Part shown: one piece after another, positions 1 through 8,593 of the stretch | Numbering within the stretch: position 1 is the first letter of the stretch | Layout: every line of letters begins with the position of its first letter | NCBI RefSeq assembly: GCF_008641105.1 | Contig: NZ_VTTI01000003.1 | Span: 22,981 to 86,980 of the forward strand | DNA length: 64,000 nucleotides | Direction of reading: 5' to 3' | Source of the DNA: Halopseudomonas salina | GTDB taxonomy: Bacteria; Pseudomonadota; Gammaproteobacteria; Pseudomonadales; Pseudomonadaceae | The notes under the pieces: generated by a model | Told to the model about the DNA's origin: nothing | What the model saw: only the letters and a program-made list of their open reading frames with translations | Database searches by the model: none | Translations under genes and position numbers: made by a program

Positions 1-13
1 GATCAGCATGGGG

Positions 14-60
14 CTTTTTCTCTGCCTGGCAAATACTTCTGCCAGGCTGAGACAAAAATC
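14..60. repeat. Imperfect inverted repeat beside argG 3' end
   Basis: GCCTGGC (24-30) pairs with GCCAGGC (41-47) across a 10-base loop. Pairing continues outward past a T/T mismatch through CTC/GAG and the flanking T5 and A5 runs. Reading either way, the second arm is followed by A's rather than T's, so it does not look like a standard intrinsic terminator. It may be an mRNA 3' end-protecting hairpin. Confidence 0.5.
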
Positions 61-78
61 TTCAAGCCACCCCGGACA

Positions 79-116
79 ACTTGCCGCTTGCCGCTTGCCG
101 CTTGCCGCTGGGGTTA
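79..116 (-). repeat. Heptad (AAGCNNN) array abutting the argG stop codon
   Basis: Read on the plus strand, in-phase heptads ACTTGCC, then GCTTGCC three times, then GCTGGGG, end exactly at the argG stop (TTA at 114-116). On the minus strand this is TAA followed by CCCCAGCGGCAAGCGGCAAG. The 23 bases 94-116 differ at one position from 55511-55533 at the 3' end of the ykgJ-like gene, and the inner border CGGACAACTTGCCGCTT (74-90) recurs at 29599-29615. It is one arm of the repeat family also seen near 29.4, 46.0 and 55.4 kb. Confidence 0.85.
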
Positions 117-1331
117 TAGCAGCTTACGCCCCTTGCTCGCTGCAATACGCATACGCAATGCATTGAGTTTGATAAAGCCTGCGGCATCGGCCTGGTCGTA
201 GGCGCCAGCGTCGTCTTCGAATGTGGCAATGGCAGCGTCGAACAGGGAATCATCAGACTTGCGGCCGGTAACGATCACGTTGCCCTTGTACAGCTTCAGA
301 CGGACTACGCCGTTCACGTTGGCCTGGGATGCATCGATCATCTGCTGCATCATCACCCGCTCGGGGCTCCACCAGAAACCGTTATAGATCAGCTCGGCAT
401 ACTTGGGCATCAGGCTGTCTTTCAGGTGTGCGACTTCGCGATCCAGGGTAATGGATTCGATGGCGCGGTGGCCCTTGAGCATGATGGTGCCGCCAGGGGT
501 TTCGTAGCAGCCGCGGGACTTCATGCCGACAAAACGGTTCTCGACGATATCCAGACGGCCAATGCCGTTCTCACCGCCGATGCGGTTAAGTTCGGCAAGC
601 ACGGTAGCGGGAGACATCTCCTTGCCGTCGATGGCGCTGATATCACCTTTACGATAGGTCAGCTCGATATAGGTTGGGGAGTCGGGAGCGTTCTCTGGCG
701 ACTTGGTCCACTTCCACATGTCTTCTTCATGTTCGGTCCAGGTGTCTTCCAACACGCCGCCTTCATAGGAAATGTGCAGCAGGTTGGCATCCATGGAGTA
801 AGGAGACTTTTTCTTGCCGTGACGCTCGATCGGTATGCCGTGCTTTTCCGCGTAATCCATCAGCTTCTCGCGCGACAGCAGGTCCCATTCACGCCAGGGT
901 GCAATCACCTTGACGCCCGGTTTGAGCGCATAGGCGCCCAGTTCGAAACGCACCTGGTCGTTGCCCTTGCCGGTCGCACCATGGGAGATAGCGTCGGCGC
1001 CGGTCTCGTTGGCGATCTCGATCAGGCGCTTGGCGATCAGCGGGCGCGCAATGGATGTACCCAGCAGGTACTCGCCTTCATAGACGGTATTGGCGCGGAA
1101 CATCGGAAACACGAAATCACGCACGAACTCTTCGCGCAGATCGTCGATGTAGATCTCCTTCACGCCCATGGCCTTGGCCTTGGCACGTGCTGGCTCGACC
1201 TCTTCGCCCTGCCCCAGGTCAGCGGTGAAGGTCACGACTTCGCAGTCATGGGTATCTTGCAACCACTTGAGAATTACCGAGGTATCCAGACCACCGGAAT
1301 AGGCCAGGACGACTTTTTTCACATCAGACAT
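114..1331 (-). CDS. argG: Argininosuccinate synthase
   Basis: Joins citrulline and aspartate with ATP to give argininosuccinate, the penultimate step of arginine synthesis, in the cytosol. The 405-residue product starts [19 protein letters not shown]; the SGGLDTS ATP-pyrophosphatase P-loop and the later [12 protein letters not shown] segment are typical of the family, and the length is normal. I chose the ATG at 1331 over upstream in-frame codons because AAGGGAG lies 7 bases before it. The gene neighbours motY and pyrC as in Pseudomonas aeruginosa. The stop codon touches a heptad repeat array and may have been supplied by it. Confidence 0.97.
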   Translation of the reverse strand: MSDVKKVVLAYSGGLDTSVILKWLQDTHDCEVVTFTADLGQGEEVEPARAKAKAMGVKEIYIDDLREEFVRDFVFPMFRANTVYEGEYLLGTSIARPLIAKRLIEIANETGADAISHGATGKGNDQVRFELGAYALKPGVKVIAPWREWDLLSREKLMDYAEKHGIPIERHGKKKSPYSMDANLLHISYEGGVLEDTWTEHEEDMWKWTKSPENAPDSPTYIELTYRKGDISAIDGKEMSPATVLAELNRIGGENGIGRLDIVENRFVGMKSRGCYETPGGTIMLKGHRAIESITLDREVAHLKDSLMPKYAELIYNGFWWSPERVMMQQMIDASQANVNGVVRLKLYKGNVIVTGRKSDDSLFDAAIATFEDDAGAYDQADAAGFIKLNALRMRIAASKGRKLL

Positions 1332-1427
1332 TACGCGCTCCCTTGAAAATTGATCAACGCCACGCACGGGGCGACGGGCAAAGCGCTATTCTAGCGCCCA
1401 GCCGGGAGGAATCACAGGGGAGATAGA

Positions 1428-2279
1428 TCAGCTCTTTTCGAGTTTCAGGTTTACGCGACGGTTCAGCGCCCGGCCTTCAGCACTGCGGTTGCTGGCAACC
1501 GGGTAGCGATCACCGTGGAAACGCAGGCTGAACAGCTCTTCTGCCACTCCGCGCTCTACAAGGTAATTGCGCACAGCCAGAGCTCTCTGGCGAGCCAACT
1601 CCCGATTGTCGAGCCGGTTACCGACGTTGTCCGAATGGCCTTCAAGCACGATACCGGTTATTTCCTCGTCGGCCTGGAGATATTCCAGCGCCGTATCAAG
1701 CAGCTGTTTGGCGCTGGCTGATAGGTGAGTCCCGCCGCTGGCAAAGCTGACAACACTATTGGAAATCTGATCGAAATTCATTGGCAGCAATCCGGCGCTG
1801 CATTTCTGGAAATCAGTCCAGGCCTGCTGATAACCGATACTGGATACCACCACTCGCACTGGCTCCACTGCATTGGCCCAGGCAGCGCGCTGAATTGTCG
1901 GGTGCAACCCACTTGCCAGGCCCGCGAGCATCTGACCTGCCTGCTGCTGTGGAACGCGTATGGCAACCTGCTCGTCAGATACAGCCGTGTAGCCCAGCAA
2001 CCGGGCCCGCGCCTGGGGCTGCCACATGGGCGCGTCATTGTAGAGCTGCGCCTGACCGGGCCGCATGAGGTTGTTCCAAGCCTTGAGCTCGAATACCGGG
2101 CGCTCCCCTGCGCGCCTGACGAACACGGCGTCGCCATAACCGCTGACCGGCTGGGTCAGGCGACATTCGAACTTGTCGCCCTCGACCGACCATTCCACCT
2201 CTTCCATGCGCGTCTGAAATGTCAGCGCATGGGCAGGCAGGGCCACCGTCAGCAGTAATGCAATACAGGCTCGAGCCAC
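1428..2279 (-). CDS. motY: Sodium-type flagellar protein MotY (OmpA-like)
   Basis: Predicted periplasmic stator-ring protein that binds peptidoglycan and helps anchor the flagellar motor. The 283-residue product has a signal peptide ([18 protein letters not shown]) and a C-terminal OmpA-like domain containing [19 protein letters not shown] and a terminal NRRVNLKL. I start it at the GTG at 2279, which has GGAG six bases upstream and gives a clean signal peptide; the longer frame would begin with TTG at 2309. Its place between argG and pyrC matches the motY position in P. aeruginosa. No other flagellar genes are in the window. Confidence 0.88.
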   Translation of the reverse strand: MARACIALLLTVALPAHALTFQTRMEEVEWSVEGDKFECRLTQPVSGYGDAVFVRRAGERPVFELKAWNNLMRPGQAQLYNDAPMWQPQARARLLGYTAVSDEQVAIRVPQQQAGQMLAGLASGLHPTIQRAAWANAVEPVRVVVSSIGYQQAWTDFQKCSAGLLPMNFDQISNSVVSFASGGTHLSASAKQLLDTALEYLQADEEITGIVLEGHSDNVGNRLDNRELARQRALAVRNYLVERGVAEELFSLRFHGDRYPVASNRSAEGRALNRRVNLKLEKS

Positions 2280-2414
2280 GGGTTTCTCCGAAAGATGAAC
2301 TCTTCTCAATGGGTTACATCGGCGAGAAGGCGGAAAACTTTACCCCGTCGGTGTGTAAAATCCGGGGCGCTTCCGGTAGCATTAGCCCATTCAAATTCTC
2401 TGGAATACCCGCTG

Positions 2415-3449
2415 ATGACCGACCGCATCACCCTGATCAGGCCGGACGACTGGCACATACATCTGCGCGACAATGATGTATTACCTGACACCGTAGCCGA
2501 TGCCTCTCGCGTATTTGCCAGAGCAATAGTGATGCCAAACCTGGTACCACCAGTGCGCGACGGCCAACAGGCCGACGCCTACAAGGCGCGCATATTGTCC
2601 GCTCGTCCTGCTGGCTCTAACTTCACTCCACTGATGGTGCTCTACCTTACTGACCAGACCAGCCCGCAGATTATCCGCGAAGCCTGGGCAGCGGGTCAGG
2701 CCGTCGCCGCCAAGCTCTACCCTGCCGGCGCAACCACCAACTCGCAGTCAGGCGTCACTGCGCTGGAGAATATTTATCCAGCCCTGGAAGCCATGGCGGA
2801 GGTGGGAATGCCTTTGCTGGTTCATGGTGAGGTAACCCATGCCGACGTTGATATCTTTGATCGCGAAAAGGCTTTCATCGACCAACAACTGGTGGGGGTG
2901 GTCGAACGCTATCCGACCCTGAAGGTGGTCTTCGAGCACATAACCACAGCCGATGCAGTGGATTTTGTACAAAGCGCATCAGGCCGCGTTGCCGCCACCA
3001 TTACTGCGCATCATCTGCAGTACAACCGCAACCACATGCTGGCTGGCGGGATTCGTCCGCATTTCTTCTGCCTGCCGATTCTCAAGCGCCAACGCCATCA
3101 GCAAGCGCTGTGTGATGCCGTGGCTTCCGGTTCCAGCAAGTTTTTCCTGGGAACCGATTCCGCGCCCCACGCCCGGCATGCCAAAGAGGCAGCCTGTGGT
3201 TGCGCCGGCTGCTATACCGCCTTTGCTGCCATCGAGATGTATGCCGAAACCTTTGACCACCTGGGCATTCTCGACAAGCTCGAGGGTTTTGCCAGCCTGC
3301 ATGGCCCTGATTTCTACGGTATGCCGCGCAATACAGACCGGATCACCCTGGTGCGCGACTCCTGGACTGCACCTGAAACCCTGCCCCTGGGTGATCAGGT
3401 TATCGTTCCGCTGCGCGCTGGCGAGACCCTGCAATGGCGCGTCGCTTGA
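2415..3449 (+). CDS. pyrC: Dihydroorotase
   Basis: Cyclises N-carbamoyl-aspartate to dihydroorotate in pyrimidine synthesis. The 344-residue product begins [23 protein letters not shown] supplies two zinc ligands and [13 protein letters not shown] contains the lysine normally carboxylated to bridge the zincs. [10 protein letters not shown] carries the catalytic aspartate. Length matches the E. coli PyrC class. A reading frame open further upstream (to 2295) overlaps motY and lacks family similarity, so the ATG at 2415 is preferred. It is divergent from motY and followed 25 bases later by rnt. Confidence 0.97.
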   Translation: MTDRITLIRPDDWHIHLRDNDVLPDTVADASRVFARAIVMPNLVPPVRDGQQADAYKARILSARPAGSNFTPLMVLYLTDQTSPQIIREAWAAGQAVAAKLYPAGATTNSQSGVTALENIYPALEAMAEVGMPLLVHGEVTHADVDIFDREKAFIDQQLVGVVERYPTLKVVFEHITTADAVDFVQSASGRVAATITAHHLQYNRNHMLAGGIRPHFFCLPILKRQRHQQALCDAVASGSSKFFLGTDSAPHARHAKEAACGCAGCYTAFAAIEMYAETFDHLGILDKLEGFASLHGPDFYGMPRNTDRITLVRDSWTAPETLPLGDQVIVPLRAGETLQWRVA

Positions 3450-3474
3450 CCGCCAACCATATTAAGGATCGCTT

Positions 3475-4143
3475 GTGAGCGAGTTTGAGTTCGACACCGA
3501 AGACCAGCAACCCGCAAGTAAAGGGCCCAAGTCGCCAATGGCTTATCGCTTCCGTGGTTTTTTACCGGTGGTGGTAGACGTGGAGACCGGCGGCTTCAAC
3601 AGCGCTACCGATGCGCTGCTGGAAATTGCCGCCACTATTGTCGAGATGGATGAAGAGGGCATGATCTACCCTGGGGATACGCACTTCTTTCGCGTAGAGC
3701 CCTTTGCCGGAGCAAATGTAGAAGCAGCCGCACTGGAATTTACCGGAATCAAGCTGGATCATCCCCTGCGCATGGCAGTGACCGAAGAGCACGCCCTGAC
3801 GGACATCTTCAAACACGTGCGCAAAGCGGTCAAATCCGCCGGCTGTAATCGTGCGGTGCTGGTTGGGCACAATGCATTCTTCGACCTGGGGTTTCTCAAT
3901 GCCGCTGTTGAGCGCACGCAGATAAAGCGCAATCCCTTTCACCCGTTTTCCTGCTTTGACACCGCCACGCTGGGCGGCCTGGCGTTCGGCCAGACGGTGC
4001 TGGCCAAGGCCTGTTCCGCCGCCGACATCGAGTTCGATGGCCGCGAGGCTCATTCCGCACGCTATGACACCGAAAAAACCGCCGAGCTGTTCTGCAGCGT
4101 CGTCAATCGGTGGCGCGAAATGGGCGGCTGGCCACTCGACTGA
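3475..4143 (+). CDS. rnt: Ribonuclease T
   Basis: DEDD-family 3'-5' exoribonuclease that trims tRNA CCA ends and matures stable RNAs. The 222-residue product shows the exonuclease motifs [10 protein letters not shown] (Exo I, catalytic D and E), [11 protein letters not shown] (Exo II) and [14 protein letters not shown] (Exo III, with H and D). The start is GTG at 3475, preceded by AAGGATC. It is directly downstream of pyrC as in P. aeruginosa, so cotranscription is likely. Confidence 0.95.
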   Translation: MSEFEFDTEDQQPASKGPKSPMAYRFRGFLPVVVDVETGGFNSATDALLEIAATIVEMDEEGMIYPGDTHFFRVEPFAGANVEAAALEFTGIKLDHPLRMAVTEEHALTDIFKHVRKAVKSAGCNRAVLVGHNAFFDLGFLNAAVERTQIKRNPFHPFSCFDTATLGGLAFGQTVLAKACSAADIEFDGREAHSARYDTEKTAELFCSVVNRWREMGGWPLD

Positions 4144-4354
4144 TTCACAACTCTACACATCTATCCGAATCAATAACTTGCCCGCCGTACCAGCGGGCGC
4201 TATTTTCAGATAGATGCGCAACAGTCCGCTACACTTCAACAATCGTATCCGTTAACGCTGTTGGATGGGCCACCCGGCCCAGCCGCAACGTGATATCGGC
4301 GCCGCCTAACGCGGCTGCCGGCGATAAAAAACCAAAAGAAGGAGCTACCCTCTC

Positions 4355-5329
4355 ATGAAGCGACAATCCCTTACACTGCTGTTTTCAGCGGCCATTGGCC
4401 TTGCTGCAATATCCTCAGCACCTGCGATAGCCCAGGAGAAATTTCTCACCATCGGTACCGGCGGCCAGACTGGCGTCTATTACGTTGTGGGCCAGTCGGT
4501 GTGCCGCCTGATAAACCGCAATGCCAATGAACATGGCATTCGCTGCAACGCTCCATCTAGCGGTGGCTCCGTTGCCAACGTCAACGCAATCCGCAATAAC
4601 GACATGCAGATGGGTGTAGTGCAGTCAGACGTGCAATACAAGGCTTACGCCGGCGTGGAAGGCTTTGAGGAAGCGGGCGCCTATGAAGAAATGCGTGCCA
4701 TGTTTGCTCTGCATGGTGAGCCGCTGACGGTCGTTGCCCGTCAAGACGCCAACATCAAGAACGTCAAGGATCTGAAGGGCAAGCGAGTCAATCTGGGCAA
4801 CCCCGGCTCCGGTCAGCGTGACACCATGGAAGTCGTGATGGAAGCACTCGACTGGACACGTGATGATTTCGCCCTGGTTTCCGAGCTGGACGCAGCAGAG
4901 CAGGCCGCAGCGCTGGGCGATAACAACATTGATGCGATGGTCTATGTTGCCGGGCACCCCAATGGCTCGATTCAGGAAGCAACCACCACGGTCGACTCGG
5001 TGATTGTGTCAGTCACAGGTGATGAGATCGACGAACTGATCGAAGAACGCCCCTACTATGCCAAGGCCACGATACCCGGCGGCATCTACCGCGGCAATGA
5101 GGATGATGTGCAGACCTTTGGCGTACGCGCCACGCTGGTGACGTCAAGCAAGGTGCCTGACGACATGGTGTATCACACGGTCAAGGCTGTATTCGAAAAC
5201 TTTGATCGCTTCAAGCGACTGCACCCTGCCTTCGCCACATTGAAGGAAGAGGAAATGATCAAGGAAGGCCTATCCATTCCCCTGCATGAGGGAGCCGTGC
5301 GTTACTACAAGGAACGCGGCTGGATGTAA
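4355..5329 (+). CDS. TRAP transporter TAXI-family solute-binding protein
   Basis: Periplasmic binding protein that presents a solute to the fused TRAP permease encoded next. The 324-residue precursor has a signal peptide ending SSAPAIAQ, followed by FLTIGTGGQTGVYYVVGQSVCRLIN, the N-terminal signature of the TAXI (TRAP-associated extracytoplasmic immunogenic) family; LKGKRVNLGNPGSGQRDTME is a second family motif. Ligand is unknown; C4-dicarboxylate-like or amino-acid ligands have been proposed for relatives. RBS AGAAGGAG lies upstream of the ATG. Confidence 0.9.
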   Translation: MKRQSLTLLFSAAIGLAAISSAPAIAQEKFLTIGTGGQTGVYYVVGQSVCRLINRNANEHGIRCNAPSSGGSVANVNAIRNNDMQMGVVQSDVQYKAYAGVEGFEEAGAYEEMRAMFALHGEPLTVVARQDANIKNVKDLKGKRVNLGNPGSGQRDTMEVVMEALDWTRDDFALVSELDAAEQAAALGDNNIDAMVYVAGHPNGSIQEATTTVDSVIVSVTGDEIDELIEERPYYAKATIPGGIYRGNEDDVQTFGVRATLVTSSKVPDDMVYHTVKAVFENFDRFKRLHPAFATLKEEEMIKEGLSIPLHEGAVRYYKERGWM

Positions 5330-5336
5330 TGATGTA

Positions 5337-5366
5337 TTGGCCGCCGGTCATACATCCGGCGGCCAA
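5337..5366 (+). promoter_or_regulatory. Intercistronic hairpin between TRAP binding protein and permease
   Basis: TTGGCCGCCGG (5337-5347) and CCGGCGGCCAA (5356-5366) form a perfect 11-bp stem with an 8-base loop, 7 bases after the TAXI stop and 44 bases before the permease ATG. No U tract follows. Such stems between a binding-protein gene and its permease usually stabilise the upstream mRNA so that more binding protein than permease is made. Confidence 0.7.
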
Positions 5367-5410
5367 GCCTGTTCCTCTTAGAAGAAGTAAAACGAACAGC
5401 AAGGACGATC

Positions 5411-8002
5411 ATGAGCGAACAAACTACCAAGCGCGACAATCTCAGCAGTGAGCTTGAGGAGCTGGTCGCCACCAGTGATACCGGTGCCCGCAAGCCCAAA
5501 GGATTCCCTGGCAAACTGATTGTTTCCGTAGCCGCGGCCTGGTCCCTTTTTCAGCTCTGGATTGCCTCTCCATTGCCCTTTATCGTCGGCTTTGGCGTAT
5601 TCAACAGCACAGAGGCCCGCTCCATTCATTTGGCCTTTGCCGTTTTTCTCGGATTTCTGTCCTTCCCGGCGTTAAAACATTCGCCACGCGATCGCGTACC
5701 CATACCAGACTGGATCCTGGCCTTTGCAGCCTCCTTCTGCGCAGCGTACATCTATATTTTCTATACCCAGCTTTCCACCAGACCGGGCAACCCGACAACG
5801 ATTGACGTGGTCGTTGCGCTTATCGGCCTGGTCCTTCTGCTGGAAGCTACCCGCCGCGCCCTGGGCCCGCCGCTGATGATTGTGGCCCTGGTATTCATCG
5901 TCTACTCCGTTGGTGGTCCATATATGCCGGGCATCCTCGCCCACCGCGGGGTGAGTGTCGATGCACTGGCCAACCACCAATGGCTAACCACCCAGGGGGT
6001 GTTCGGCATTGCCCTTGGTGTATCGACCAGCTTTGTGTTCCTTTTTGTGCTCTTTGGTGCATTGCTCGACAAGGCTGGCGCAGGCAACTACTTCATCAAG
6101 GTGGCCTTCTCCCTGCTCGGCCACTACAAGGGCGGGCCTGCCAAGGCAGCCGTAGTCGCCTCCGCCATGACAGGCCTGATCTCCGGCTCCTCGATTGCCA
6201 ACGTCGTTACAACGGGCACCTTCACCATACCCATGATGAAACGAGTCGGTTTCTCCTCGGAAAAAGCCGGGGCCGTTGAAGTGGCCTCTTCCGTAAACGG
6301 TCAGATCATGCCACCCGTCATGGGCGCAGCGGCGTTTCTGATGGTCGAGTACGTGGGTATTTCCTACGTCGAGGTAATCAAACACGCGTTTCTACCTGCA
6401 TTGATTTCCTACATAGCCCTGGTTTATATCGTTCACCTGGAAGCAATGAAAGCCGGCATGCAGGGCCTGGAAAGCAGTAATCCGCCACGTCCGCTGGTAC
6501 GCAAGATGATCGGTTTTCTGACCGGCCTCATCTTGCTCATGGCATTGTCATTTGCCGTGTATTACGGCTTGGGCTGGCTCAAACCCCTGTTGGGCGAGAG
6601 CGCCGGCTGGGTAATAGGTGCCGCATTGTTGGTGGTTTACATTGGGCTGTTGAAAGTCGGATCGCAGTACCCCGAACTGGAACTGGACGATCCCAACTCA
6701 CCCGTGGTCAAGCTCCCGCAGACCCGCCCTACGGTCATGTCCGGCCTGCACTTTATTCTTCCGGTGATCGTGCTGGTCTGGTGCCTGATGGTTGAGCGAC
6801 TCTCCCCCGGTCTTTCCGCTTTCTGGGCGACAGTGTTGATGATCGTGATCATTCTCACCCAGCGACCCTTGATTGCCATGTTCCGCGGTCAGAGCAAGCT
6901 GGCCAATGACCTGCATCACGGACTTGATGATCTGTGGCAGGGATTGGTGTCAGGTGCGCGCAACATGATCGGTATCGGTATCGCCACCGCCACGGCAGGC
7001 ATTATCGTTGGCGCCGTTGCGCAGACAGGCGTTGGGCTGGTGCTCGCCGACCTGGTCGAGATCATGTCGATGGGCAATCTGATGCTGATGCTGATGCTCA
7101 CTGCGGTCTTGAGTCTGATACTGGGCATGGGGCTACCCACTACGGCGAACTACATCGTGGTGTCCGCACTACTGGCACCGGTAATCGTGACGCTGGGCCA
7201 ACAGAACGGTCTGATAGTCCCGCTGATCGCGGTTCACCTGTTCGTGTTCTACTTCGGAATAATGGCTGATGTGACACCACCTGTTGGTCTGGCTTCCTTT
7301 GCGGCAGCTGCGGTGTCCAACGGCGACCCGATTCGCACCGGCTTTCAGGCGTTCTATTACAGCTTGCGTACCGCCGCCCTGCCCTTCCTGTTCATCTTCA
7401 ATACTGATCTGTTGTTGATCGATGTCGGATTGTGGAAAGGCTTATTGATCTTTGTCGTCGCTACTGTGGCCATGCTTATATTCGCGGCCGGCACCCAGGG
7501 CTTCATGATCGTGCGCAACCGCTGGTACGAAAACATTCTGCTGCTTCTGGTGGCCTTCACGCTCTTTCGTCCGGGCTTCTGGATGGATATCGTCCACGAC
7601 CCCTATCAGTCGATACCGCCCGCAGAAATTGCCCAGGCTCTGAACCGGGTAGATGAGGGCAGCAATCTGCGGATGCAGATCGAGGGTCTGGACGATATAG
7701 GCACGCCGCGGCAATTCTATCTGCTGGTGCCCGTTCCTGACGGCGAGACAGGCCAGGAGCGACTGGATGAGCTGGGGCTCACCCTCATACAGGATGGCGA
7801 CCGAACAATAGTCGATATGGTTACCTATGGCAGTCTTGCTGCGGATCTGGGGTTTGATTTCGACCAGGAAATAACCGAGATTCTCGCGCCGGTTGACCGA
7901 GTGGCCAAGGAATGGATGTGGATTCCGGCCTTAGTGCTTTTCATGCTGATCATCGGTCTGCAATGGCGACGCAGGCAACCTGATCAACCGGTCCACGCCT
8001 GA
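5411..8002 (+). CDS. TRAP transporter fused permease subunit (4TM/12TM)
   Basis: Inner-membrane permease in which the small DctQ-like and large DctM-like TRAP subunits are fused, the form that pairs with TAXI binding proteins. The 863-residue product has an N-terminal block of helices (about 35-180), then the large subunit with the family motifs GSSIANVVTTGTFTIPMMKRVG and SVNGQIMPPVMGAAAF and a second repeat containing GMGLPTTANYIV and MADVTPPVGLASFAAAA. Residues ~710-830 form a soluble segment resembling DUF3394, before a last helix and a basic tail. Transport is probably ion-driven. It ends 11 bases before the usp gene. Confidence 0.92.
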   Translation: MSEQTTKRDNLSSELEELVATSDTGARKPKGFPGKLIVSVAAAWSLFQLWIASPLPFIVGFGVFNSTEARSIHLAFAVFLGFLSFPALKHSPRDRVPIPDWILAFAASFCAAYIYIFYTQLSTRPGNPTTIDVVVALIGLVLLLEATRRALGPPLMIVALVFIVYSVGGPYMPGILAHRGVSVDALANHQWLTTQGVFGIALGVSTSFVFLFVLFGALLDKAGAGNYFIKVAFSLLGHYKGGPAKAAVVASAMTGLISGSSIANVVTTGTFTIPMMKRVGFSSEKAGAVEVASSVNGQIMPPVMGAAAFLMVEYVGISYVEVIKHAFLPALISYIALVYIVHLEAMKAGMQGLESSNPPRPLVRKMIGFLTGLILLMALSFAVYYGLGWLKPLLGESAGWVIGAALLVVYIGLLKVGSQYPELELDDPNSPVVKLPQTRPTVMSGLHFILPVIVLVWCLMVERLSPGLSAFWATVLMIVIILTQRPLIAMFRGQSKLANDLHHGLDDLWQGLVSGARNMIGIGIATATAGIIVGAVAQTGVGLVLADLVEIMSMGNLMLMLMLTAVLSLILGMGLPTTANYIVVSALLAPVIVTLGQQNGLIVPLIAVHLFVFYFGIMADVTPPVGLASFAAAAVSNGDPIRTGFQAFYYSLRTAALPFLFIFNTDLLLIDVGLWKGLLIFVVATVAMLIFAAGTQGFMIVRNRWYENILLLLVAFTLFRPGFWMDIVHDPYQSIPPAEIAQALNRVDEGSNLRMQIEGLDDIGTPRQFYLLVPVPDGETGQERLDELGLTLIQDGDRTIVDMVTYGSLAADLGFDFDQEITEILAPVDRVAKEWMWIPALVLFMLIIGLQWRRRQPDQPVHA

Positions 8003-8013
8003 GGAGGCCAGCC

Positions 8014-8442
8014 ATGTACAAGAAAATCCTGCTACCCATAGATCTCAACCATGATGGCTCCTGGATCAAAGCCTTACCTACCGCCTTGCAACTATGCCGC
8101 GATTACGGCGCCTCGCTGCATATCGTGACGGTGATCCCGGATTTTGGGTTACCGCTGGTGGGTGGGTTTTTCCCCCGTGAATATACCGAAAAGGCAGAGC
8201 AAGCGGTTTCTCAGCGACTGAAAGAGTTCGTTCTGGAAAAGATTCCACAGGAAGTTCAGGTGCAACGCATTGTCACCGACGGCAAAACCTACGAAGCCAT
8301 TCTGCGGGTCGCCAAGCAACTCAAGGTTGATCTGATCGTAATGGCCTCGCACAAGCGCAAGCGTGCCGAGGATTATATTCTCGGTACCAACGCAACGCGT
8401 GTGGTACAGCAGTCCAAACGCTCGGTGATGGTGGTGCGTTAA
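8014..8442 (+). CDS. Universal stress protein (UspA family), TRAP-associated
   Basis: Small cytosolic nucleotide-binding protein, 142 residues. It starts MYKKILLPIDLNHDGSW and ends with a UspA-type block: DLIVMASHKRKRAEDYILGTNATRVVQ, then SKRSVMVVR. GTNATRVV is the phosphate-binding portion of the ATP-binding class. It is 11 bases after the TRAP permease with RBS GAGGAGG, so it is in the same operon. Usp proteins of this kind (TeaD in the Halomonas ectoine TRAP system) regulate the adjacent transporter; that role here is an inference from position. Confidence 0.88.
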   Translation: MYKKILLPIDLNHDGSWIKALPTALQLCRDYGASLHIVTVIPDFGLPLVGGFFPREYTEKAEQAVSQRLKEFVLEKIPQEVQVQRIVTDGKTYEAILRVAKQLKVDLIVMASHKRKRAEDYILGTNATRVVQQSKRSVMVVR

Positions 8443-8452
8443 ACGATCCTTG

Positions 8453-8469
8453 CTGGCATAAAAATTGCT
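8453..8469 (+). promoter_or_regulatory. Sigma-54 promoter upstream of nasS
   Basis: CTGGCATAAAAATTGCT matches the -24/-12 pattern: GG at 8455-8456 and GC at 8467-8468 with the required 10 bases between. Transcription should start near 8480, giving a leader of about 110 bases that holds the hexaloop hairpin and terminator described next. I did not find a clear NtrC dyad upstream within the usp gene. Confidence 0.72.
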
Positions 8470-8506
8470 TTTTTGCTTGAAAACGCCCTTAGTGGGCTGG
8501 CATCAA

Positions 8507-8522
8507 GCGACAACGGCGTCGT
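8507..8522 (+). promoter_or_regulatory. ANTAR-type hexaloop hairpin in nasS leader
   Basis: GCGAC (8507-8511) pairs with GUCGU (8518-8522) around the hexaloop AACGGC, which has A at loop position 1 and G at position 4 as in ANTAR target RNAs. The hairpin shares 8512-8522 with the left arm of the following terminator, so the two folds exclude each other. GCCC-UUAGU-GGGC just upstream (about 8485-8498) may be the first hairpin but lacks the A1/G4 rule. It suggests that nasST expression is itself NasT-controlled. Confidence 0.62.
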
Positions 8523-8566
8523 GATCCGGATCGAACCAATCGATCCTGAGCACGGCGTTTTTGTTT
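8512..8566 (+). terminator. Leader terminator (attenuator) before nasS
   Basis: GGATCG (8528-8533) pairs with CGATCC (8541-8546) around AACCAAU. After a small internal loop, GGCGUCGUG (8515-8523) pairs with CACGGCGUU (8551-8559), allowing G-U pairs. TTTTTGTTT (8558-8566) follows. It lies entirely within the 5' leader, 28 bases before the nasS ATG, so it would act as an attenuator relieved when NasT stabilises the overlapping hexaloop hairpin. Confidence 0.65.
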
Positions 8567-8593
8567 GTCCCGGCTTTGATCTGGAGAACAATC

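Noticed and set aside
14..60. Intrinsic terminator for argG
   Set aside because: A clear stem exists but A's rather than T's follow the second arm on both strands.
426..1346. Open frame of 306 codons opposite argG
   Set aside because: Lies wholly antisense to a clear argG and has no recognisable domain; a shadow of GC-biased codons.
8330..8440. NtrC site upstream of nasS
   Set aside because: GCAC and GTGC occur in the usp gene (about 8348-8366) but are 10 bases apart rather than 7.
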